Below are positions 49,360-54,733 of a stretch of DNA of 54,733 nt, one piece after another. Under the pieces are notes generated by a model. It saw only the letters and a list, made by a program, of their open reading frames with translations. It searched no databases and was not told the origin of the DNA. Both the position numbers and the translations under genes were made by a program. Numbering within the stretch: position 1 is the first letter of the stretch; each line of letters begins with the position of its first letter. The DNA comes from Nitrospira sp. (GTDB lineage Bacteria; Nitrospirota; Nitrospiria; Nitrospirales; Nitrospiraceae): positions 1-54,733 of the forward strand of contig JANDJL010000021.1 in assembly GCA_024330965.1 (NCBI GenBank). Reading direction: 5' to 3'.

Positions 49360-50127
49360 TCATCCGACCCGCCCGACGTCCTGAATCGCCGTTTCCGCCA
49401 TTCGATCGAGCGTCTGAATCAGCTTTTGGGCCGACTCATATCCGCGCATGCCGATCATCAGTTTGACCATTTCCTCGATCACGTTGACATTGGATTCCTC
49501 AATGTGCCCCACTTCAATGACCGAATGTTTGGCCGGCTTGCCTTTGTCCGAAACGAACAGCCCTTCTGAAGCCTTCTGTGGCATCTCGTCCGGAGGAAAC
49601 TCCACGAGCTTGATCGTGGCGACCGGTTTCTCGTCCACTTTGACGGCACCTTGCGACGTGATCTCCAACTTTCCGACCGGAATTTTGATTTCGCCGGCGG
49701 TCCCCATGACGGGATACCCGAGACTCGTGACCAACCGACGTTGGCCATCGAGCGAAAACATGCCGTTGCGTGTATAGCGAAGGCCGTAGGGAGTTTTGAC
49801 CTCGAAAAACCCTTCTCCCTGTATCGCCATATCCAAGGGATTGCCGGTCAGCCTGATTCGACCCGGCTCAAACGTCGTCGTCACGCGATCGGGCGCCGCG
49901 TACACCCGTTCAGAAACACCAACGGGACGTGCCATGACGTGCGAGAGCAGCCCATGCCCTCCGCTCACCGGAACAATCGACCGGCGGGGAGGAAGAAGGG
50001 CCTTGAAGGCCTGTTGATCCTGCTTGAAACCGGCCGTGTTTACGTTGGCCATGTTGTTGGCGAAGACCTGCATCCGGCGTTCATGCGCCAACGCTCCGGA
50101 CAGGATGGGATAAATGCCGCGATTCAT
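49360..50127 (-). CDS. flgF: Flagellar rod protein FlgF
   Basis: 255 residues from ATG 50127, which gives MNRGIYPILSGALAHERRMQ, the FlgF start. The conserved FANNMANVNTAGFKQDQQAF follows. The middle has MAIQGEGFFEVKTPYGLRYTRNG and the end VNVIEEMVKLMIGMRGYESAQKLI (split from NVNV). A longer frame to 50211 is rejected, since a sigma-54 promoter and its leader lie there. FlgF is a proximal rod part. With flgG it heads an operon controlled by the sigma-54 site at 50185. Confidence 0.93.
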   Translation of the reverse strand: MNRGIYPILSGALAHERRMQVFANNMANVNTAGFKQDQQAFKALLPPRRSIVPVSGGHGLLSHVMARPVGVSERVYAAPDRVTTTFEPGRIRLTGNPLDMAIQGEGFFEVKTPYGLRYTRNGMFSLDGQRRLVTSLGYPVMGTAGEIKIPVGKLEITSQGAVKVDEKPVATIKLVEFPPDEMPQKASEGLFVSDKGKPAKHSVIEVGHIEESNVNVIEEMVKLMIGMRGYESAQKLIQTLDRMAETAIQDVGRVG

Positions 50128-50184
50128 GTGACGTGTCTTCCCCTTCTTTCTTTTTTCTTCTTTCTTCCCTTGCACCTGTCGTTC

Positions 50185-50200
50185 AGCAACCCATGTGCCA
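50185..50200 (-). promoter_or_regulatory. Sigma-54 promoter of flgF-flgG-flgA-flgH-flgI-flgJ
   Basis: Minus strand TGGCACATGGGTTGCT fits the sigma-54 consensus TGGCAC-R-N4-TTGCW at every defined position with exact spacing. Transcription would start near 50174, leaving 47 nt before the FlgF start codon. The leader is purine-rich, and an intergenic 180 bp behind the site could hold activator sites. This places the rod and ring genes in the middle class of the flagellar cascade. Confidence 0.85.
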
Positions 50201-50384
50201 TGATTGGTCACCCAATCCGGTCCCCGTCGTTCGGGAGGTCACCGGTGGAACAATCTGATTTTATTGAGAGATCTTGAAACGGCGTCATCCGCGCCCACGG
50301 CACGCCGGTGAACGGTGCTTCCTGCCCGATTCGAACGAGGCGACCTTTGCCGACACCGGAGGAAAAATATTCCCCCATCCGACT

Positions 50385-51134
50385 TTACCGCGACGCGCTC
50401 AATTGCGCTTTCAACCGGAGGATGGCCTTGGCGTGAATTTGGCAAACGCGCGATTCCGTCACCTTCAGCAGCTCCCCGATTTCTTTCATGGTGAGTTCTT
50501 CGAAGTAGTAGAGCGTCAAGACCAGCCGCTCCTTTTCGGGAAGATTCTGAATCGCATCGCCGACGGATTCTCGTTCCCGCTCGTTGACCAACACCGCAAG
50601 CGGATCGGGATTTTGCGTGTCGGCCAGCACCGCCACGGCCTTTTGCCCGTCGATATCATGGAGGTTGAGATCGTCGAGGCTGACCATCACGGCGCCTTTG
50701 GCCTTCATCAGAAAGTCATCGAGCTCTTCCGGCGACATTTTCAACTCAGCCGCCACTTCTTCATCGCGCGGCGGCCGACCCAGGCGGTGCATCAATTCAA
50801 CATGGGTTCTTTGCAGCAGCGCGACACGTTCGTGCACGGACCGGGGAATCCAATCCATGGAACGGATCTCGTCCAACATCGCCCCGCGGATTCGAAACTC
50901 GGCGTACGTCTTGAATTTGGCTTCGCGCGTCGGATCATATTTTTCCATCGCGTCCATGAGACCGATCGTGCCGACCGAAATTAAGTCTTCCACGTCCAGA
51001 TATGCGGGAAGCCGAAACGACAGCCGGTGGGCCATAGCGTGGATGATGTGGGCAAACTCCCGGATAATTTGCTCGCGCCCTGTTTCTTCGGCCGCCGGTG
51101 ACCGTCTCGTCTTCATGGAACTCGTTTTGCTCAT
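50385..51134 (-). CDS. fliA: RNA polymerase sigma-28 factor FliA
   Basis: 249 residues. Region 2 reads FRLPAYLDVEDLISVGTIGLMDAMEKYD (split at VEDL), then FKTYAEFRIRGAMLDEIRSMDWIPRSV, the FliA type. Region 3 is RLGRPPRDEEVAAELKMS. Region 4 has LPEKERLVLTLYYFEELTMKEIGELLKVTESRVCQIHAKA (two blocks). It recognises late flagellar promoters such as that at 44970. ATG 51134 follows GGAGG at 11 nt. It lies after flhG and before the sigma-54 driven rod operon. Confidence 0.96.
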   Translation of the reverse strand: MSKTSSMKTRRSPAAEETGREQIIREFAHIIHAMAHRLSFRLPAYLDVEDLISVGTIGLMDAMEKYDPTREAKFKTYAEFRIRGAMLDEIRSMDWIPRSVHERVALLQRTHVELMHRLGRPPRDEEVAAELKMSPEELDDFLMKAKGAVMVSLDDLNLHDIDGQKAVAVLADTQNPDPLAVLVNERERESVGDAIQNLPEKERLVLTLYYFEELTMKEIGELLKVTESRVCQIHAKAILRLKAQLSASR

Positions 51135-51174
51135 GTCCGCTCGTTCCTCCGCATCTCCAGCCGGTGTCTGGTTC

Positions 51175-52035
51175 TCAACCGAGGTGAATCATCCTTCGCC
51201 AAAGGAGCTGAACCGAACTTTTTGGAAGATCGGGGAGAGGCCATTGCATGACCTGCCCGGCCAGTCTGACAAAGGCTTGAGCGGCCGGCGAATCGGGAAA
51301 CAGATCCACCACCGCTTTTTGGCGCATGACCGCGAGCGTCACGTAATCGTCGTGTGGCACGTAGCCGATGGGTTCGGCGGCGACCTGAAGAAATCGATCC
51401 ACCGCCGTGTCCAATCTGCGGAAGACCTCCGCCGCCTCCCGCGGTCCCCTCGCTTGATTGACCAGCACCTTAAAACGACGTTCCCGATAACGGCGCGTCA
51501 ACACTTTGATCAAGGCATAGGCATCCGTCAACGAGGTCGGCTCGGGGGTGACGACGATGACGATCTCGTGGGCCGACGACGCGAAGAACGTGACGTTGGG
51601 AGAAATACCGGCTCCGGTGTCGATCAAGAGCACGTCCATGCCGGCGGCAAGGTCCTCCAGTTGCTCTTGGATCACCAGTTGTTGGGACTCCGTCAAAGAG
51701 GTCAGGTGAGGAACCCCGGAGCTGGCTGGAAGCACGTGGATGCCGGCCGGGCCCTCCAGGCAAATCTCCTTCAACGTGCAGACGCCGGACAACGCGTGCT
51801 CGATCGTGTGACGTGGCGTGAGCCCCAGTAGGACATCCAGGTTGCCCAACCCCAGGTCGGCATCCAGCACCAACACCCGTTTGCCAGATCGACCCAGCGC
51901 GACCGCCCAATTGGCCACCACGTTCGTTTTGCCCACGCCGCCTTTCCCGCTGGAGACGGCGACGACCCTCGTGCGCACGGCGAGCAGATCCTCCGCCTGC
52001 GCCAAGGCGTCAACATCGCTCAGGTTCTTCTGCAT
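51175..52035 (-). CDS. flhG: MinD-like ATPase FlhG (FleN), flagellar number regulator
   Basis: 286 residues from ATG 52035, with GGAGG 7 nt upstream. The deviant Walker A VSSGKGGVGKTNVVAN lies near residues 27-42, the second Lys/Asp motif LVLDADLGLGNLDVLLG at 53-69, and IDTGAGI near 138. LNQ-type base-binding is seen in VLVNQARGPREA. The C-terminal helix typical for membrane recruitment is weak. It limits flagellar number and works with the GTPase FlhF, encoded just upstream and overlapping by 16 bp. Confidence 0.93.
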   Translation of the reverse strand: MQKNLSDVDALAQAEDLLAVRTRVVAVSSGKGGVGKTNVVANWAVALGRSGKRVLVLDADLGLGNLDVLLGLTPRHTIEHALSGVCTLKEICLEGPAGIHVLPASSGVPHLTSLTESQQLVIQEQLEDLAAGMDVLLIDTGAGISPNVTFFASSAHEIVIVVTPEPTSLTDAYALIKVLTRRYRERRFKVLVNQARGPREAAEVFRRLDTAVDRFLQVAAEPIGYVPHDDYVTLAVMRQKAVVDLFPDSPAAQAFVRLAGQVMQWPLPDLPKSSVQLLWRRMIHLG

Positions 52036-53405
52036 AGCGATTCCTCCTGCCACGTGTTGGAGTTTGAGACGGACCCGGCGGACGTCAGTTCATGAGTCAC
52101 CCTCACCCCGTTCAACGGCGGGCGGACGGGGTTGCGGAAGGCGACATACCGTTGCGCGATCAAAAACTCGGCCAAACGGTCCGGCGACGCCGGTTCGATG
52201 TCTTCGGGCACCCGCTGGCCGACTCCCCAGTAGGACAGCGGCAATCCGGTCTGGCGCGCCACGTCGTAGATGGTTCCGAACGACACCGTTTCGTCCAACT
52301 TTGTAAAGACGATGTGCAACGACGGCAGCACGCCGACTCGATCGAGGATAGCGCGAAGCTCTCCTGCCCGCGCGCAGGCCGGAAGCGTCACGTGCGTGGC
52401 GACGTCGGCATCTTCGCTGAGCATCCGATGCAGCTCCAGAGCCGACGACACATCGTCCGGTCGCACGCCCGGCATGTCGACGAAAACCAGATCGGCCCTC
52501 GCGTGGCGGCGCAGCCCGTCACGAAGCTGCCGAGGCGACCGCGCCGACGCGAATGGAACGCCGAGCGCCCGCGCATACCGCCGCAACTGTTCCACCGAAA
52601 TCTCGCGATCGGCATCGAAGGTCACCACGGCCACGGATCGACGCTGTTCAAGACGGCAGTGAGCCGCCAGTTTTGTCACGATCGACGTCTTCCCGGCCCC
52701 GCTGGGTCCGAGAATCAAACGGACGGCTCGGCCGCTCGTTTCGTCGAAGAGATTCCCCCCGACGACGATGCGACGGCCGATTTCTCGACCGAGGACTTGC
52801 ATCATCAGTTCTTCGTCGGCGGCGCCGCTCCTCCCCAATTGCCGCCGTAGATCGTCGCCCAACGTTTCCGCTGACGAGGGGTGCATGCCCTGCCGGACGA
52901 ACGATCCACACAACCTGCTCAGAGCCGTCGGCATTTCCCCCCTCATCGATTGGGTTTCAGGCGGCAACGCCTCCCCCAGCCGGCGACTCAGTTCGCATAA
53001 TTCATCGTGAAGCCGTCGAAGACGAATCCGACGCCACTCCGCGGGCGGCGGTTGCGCCGGAGGGCCAGGCGATCGCACGTCAGCCGATTCGCGAAATGAG
53101 CCGGACGGCTCCAGCAGGGATTCGAGCGTCGCGCGGAAACCGGAGACGGCGGAAGACGACGAAGCCGCCGACATGGAGCGGGCGCGGGCCACCGAATCGT
53201 CGTCGTGGCGCCCAGGACCCGTCGCCGGAGCCGGTTCTTCGCACGCGGCCATGACCTCCAACACCGGGCGATCGAACACCCGCAACGGTCTGTCGCCTTC
53301 GCGCACCTCCTTCGTGGAAAGGATGATCGCATCAGGTCCCAATTCTTCCTTAATCGCGCGCAAGGCATCCTGCATGCTCAGGGCATGAAACGTTTTGACC
53401 TTCAT
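52020..53405 (-). CDS. flhF: SRP-type GTPase FlhF, flagellar placement
   Basis: 461 residues from ATG 53405. The start MKVKTFHALSMQDALRAIKEELG then PDAIILSTKEV is the FlhF signature. A variable, Ser/Ala-rich part spans residues 60-120. The NG domain has GPSGAGKTSIVTKLAAH near 233, VVTFDADREISVEQLRRYARALG, then VFVDMPGVRPDD, TKLDETVSFGTIYDV and YWGVGQRVPEDIEPA. It marks the site of flagellum assembly. The ribosome site is GAGGGAG with short spacing. The stop lies inside the start of flhG. Confidence 0.94.
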   Translation of the reverse strand: MKVKTFHALSMQDALRAIKEELGPDAIILSTKEVREGDRPLRVFDRPVLEVMAACEEPAPATGPGRHDDDSVARARSMSAASSSSAVSGFRATLESLLEPSGSFRESADVRSPGPPAQPPPAEWRRIRLRRLHDELCELSRRLGEALPPETQSMRGEMPTALSRLCGSFVRQGMHPSSAETLGDDLRRQLGRSGAADEELMMQVLGREIGRRIVVGGNLFDETSGRAVRLILGPSGAGKTSIVTKLAAHCRLEQRRSVAVVTFDADREISVEQLRRYARALGVPFASARSPRQLRDGLRRHARADLVFVDMPGVRPDDVSSALELHRMLSEDADVATHVTLPACARAGELRAILDRVGVLPSLHIVFTKLDETVSFGTIYDVARQTGLPLSYWGVGQRVPEDIEPASPDRLAEFLIAQRYVAFRNPVRPPLNGVRVTHELTSAGSVSNSNTWQEESLCRRT

Positions 53406-53412
53406 CGCTCCC

Positions 53413-54733
53413 TCACGACGACTGCGCAAGTTCGGCGTCGATCCGAACCGTATCGAGCGACTGCAGACGCGCCAAGGCATCGACTTCGTTAAAACCAATG
53501 ATCGGCACCGCATGGAGCACACGGTCGGTCAGGCGGCGAAGATGCCGCCGCACGGCCTGCGAACAAAGCACGACCGGCTGGTGGCCGCGGGAAGCGACCC
53601 GTTCAGCGGCCTGTTTCAGGCTGTTCAGCAACTTGTGCGACAGCACCGGATCGAGCGAAAGAGCGGCTCCCGGCGGAAGACCGGCCGCCTGCTCGGCCAA
53701 CGACCGATCCAGCAGCGGGTCCAGTGTAATGACCTGAAGCGTGCCGTCCTGCATTTGGAACTGTTTGGTAATCGTCCTGGCCAGCGCCTGGCGGGCGAAC
53801 TCCGTGAGCACGTCTGGATCCTTGACCGATCCGGCATGGTCCGAGACCGCCTCCAGAATGGACCGAAGATCGCGAATCGGGACTCCCTCCTTAAGCAAAT
53901 TGCTCAAGATCCGCACGACCGCCCCCAAGGGCAACAATGTCGGAATCAGCTCCTCCACCAATTTCGGATTCGTTTTGCCGACCTCGTCCAGCAGCGCCTG
54001 CACCTCCTGCCGTCCGAGCAACTCATGGCCGTGACGTTTGATGATTTCGGACAAGTGGGTGGTGATCGCCGAACTCGCGTCAACGACGGTGTAACCTGCC
54101 AGTTGCGCCTGTTCCCGCGCATCTTCGGTAACCCAGAGAGCCGGCAGGCCGAACGCGGGCTCTTTGGTCGGAATTCCCTGCACCAACCCCCGCTGGCCGG
54201 TGCCCGGATCGATCGCCAACAGATGGCCTGGCAGCACATCGGCTTTCGCCACCTCCACGCCCTTCAAAATGACGACGTACTCATTCGGCCGCAGTTGGAG
54301 ATTGTCTCGGATGTGAATCGGCGGCACCACAAATCCCATGGACTCGGCGATCTGCTTCCGCAGGCCTTTGATCCGGTCCAGAAGCGCGCTCCCTTGCGAT
54401 CCTTCCACCAGCCCGATCAGACCGTACCCCACCTGCAGCTCCATCAACTCAAGGGGCACGACGCGCGTCACGCTTTCGTCGGCTTTGGAGGCGGCTGGAG
54501 CCGCCACAACCGCCTGAGCCTCCTGCTCCTCTTTGTGCAATCGATACGCCATCCAACCGGCGAACGCACCCAATCCTAAAAACGCCAGGTGCGGCAAACC
54601 GGGAATCATGCCCAACGCAAGCAGAATAGCGGCGGCGGTGCCGACCGCCTTGGGCGAGGTCAACAACTGCCTGGTGATCTCGCCGCTGAGATCGGTCTCG
54701 GCAGCCGCGCGGGTGACGACGACGCCGGCGGCC
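53413..54733 (-). CDS. flhA: Flagellar export gate protein FlhA, C-terminal part (runs off right edge)
   Basis: The frame is open to the window end, so about 439 of roughly 690 residues are seen. The first visible block, VVVTRAAAETDLSGEITRQL then LTSPKAVGTAAAILLALGMIPG, is the end of the membrane part. The cytoplasmic domain follows: PLELMELQVGYGLIGLVEGSQG, VVPPIHIRDNLQLRPNEYVVILKG, then LPALWVTEDAREQAQLAGYTVVD and LKEGVPIRDLRSILEAV. FlhA docks chaperone-cargo pairs for export. It is 7 nt before flhF. The promoter lies outside the window. Confidence 0.96.
   Translation of the reverse strand, partial: AAGVVVTRAAAETDLSGEITRQLLTSPKAVGTAAAILLALGMIPGLPHLAFLGLGAFAGWMAYRLHKEEQEAQAVVAAPAASKADESVTRVVPLELMELQVGYGLIGLVEGSQGSALLDRIKGLRKQIAESMGFVVPPIHIRDNLQLRPNEYVVILKGVEVAKADVLPGHLLAIDPGTGQRGLVQGIPTKEPAFGLPALWVTEDAREQAQLAGYTVVDASSAITTHLSEIIKRHGHELLGRQEVQALLDEVGKTNPKLVEELIPTLLPLGAVVRILSNLLKEGVPIRDLRSILEAVSDHAGSVKDPDVLTEFARQALARTITKQFQMQDGTLQVITLDPLLDRSLAEQAAGLPPGAALSLDPVLSHKLLNSLKQAAERVASRGHQPVVLCSQAVRRHLRRLTDRVLHAVPIIGFNEVDALARLQSLDTVRIDAELAQSS

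Noticed and set aside
50584..51831. Plus-strand 415-codon frame
   Set aside because: Antisense to fliA and flhG; no family resemblance.
53395..54579. Plus-strand 394-codon frame
   Set aside because: Antisense to flhA; no family resemblance.
1..54733. CRISPR arrays, tRNA or rRNA genes, insertion sequences, phage genes
   Set aside because: None were recognised by reading; no regular spaced repeats, no transposase or integrase-like protein was seen.

Overview
The window reads as chromosomal DNA of a free-living, flagellated Gram-negative bacterium. The best guess is a Nitrospira-like member of the Nitrospirota. This is inferred from gene content and protein style: pyruvate phosphate dikinase with ribD, two-subunit glycyl-tRNA synthetase, a short transketolase, a monohaem cytochrome c, many lipoproteins, and csrA/fliW at the end of a flg operon. 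No rRNA, tRNA, CRISPR array, insertion sequence or phage gene was recognised. Composition looks uniform and genes are tightly packed, so this looks like core rather than acquired DNA.

Left third (1-16 kb). From the left edge: the start of a secreted protein; an NlpC/P60 lipoprotein; fumC; an RlmI-type methyltransferase; a divergent thiamine-diphosphate 2-oxo acid decarboxylase; and a PIN-domain gene with a small partner. Next is a leftward four-gene lipoprotein operon (LPP20, LpoB, a TPR lipoprotein and a second LPP20-like protein), probably an outer-envelope system. Then come a caspase-fold protein that has lost its catalytic cysteine, acetyl-CoA synthetase (acsA), a small membrane protein, and ribE.

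Middle (15-35 kb). glyQ and glyS are followed by ppdK, ribD, an alpha/beta hydrolase, a previously overlooked 50-codon ORF and an MFS transporter. The last five overlap by 4 nt at every junction. To the right are an Rrf2 regulator with a TSUP permease, a fibronectin-type lipoprotein, transketolase, a periplasmic HMA-like protein, a cupin, a coiled-coil protein, a cytochrome c with a strong terminator, an HDOD protein coupled to a SthA-type transhydrogenase, a PilZ protein, an M24 peptidase and a giant AsmA-family protein.

Right third (39-54.7 kb). This is one leftward flagellar cluster in the order of transcription: flhA (cut by the window end), flhF, flhG, fliA, flgF, flgG, flgA, flgH, flgI, flgJ, flgM, flgN, flgK, flgL, csrA, fliW. 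Two promoters explain its staging. A sigma-54 site matching the consensus at every fixed position lies upstream of flgF (rod/ring genes). A near-perfect sigma-28 site lies upstream of flgM (anti-sigma factor, chaperone, hook-filament junction, CsrA/FliW). FliA, encoded just upstream, would therefore drive its own anti-sigma factor and the late genes.

The most interesting unexplained items are: a recurring promoter form TTGACN-17-TAGCNT in front of three unrelated operons; the overlap-coupled ppdK-ribD operon with its 50-residue protein; the cysteine-less caspase homologue; several well-formed dyads at divergent promoters; the FlgI N-terminal extension; and a shared inserted module in FlgK and FlgL. 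No complete new defence or mobile system was seen.
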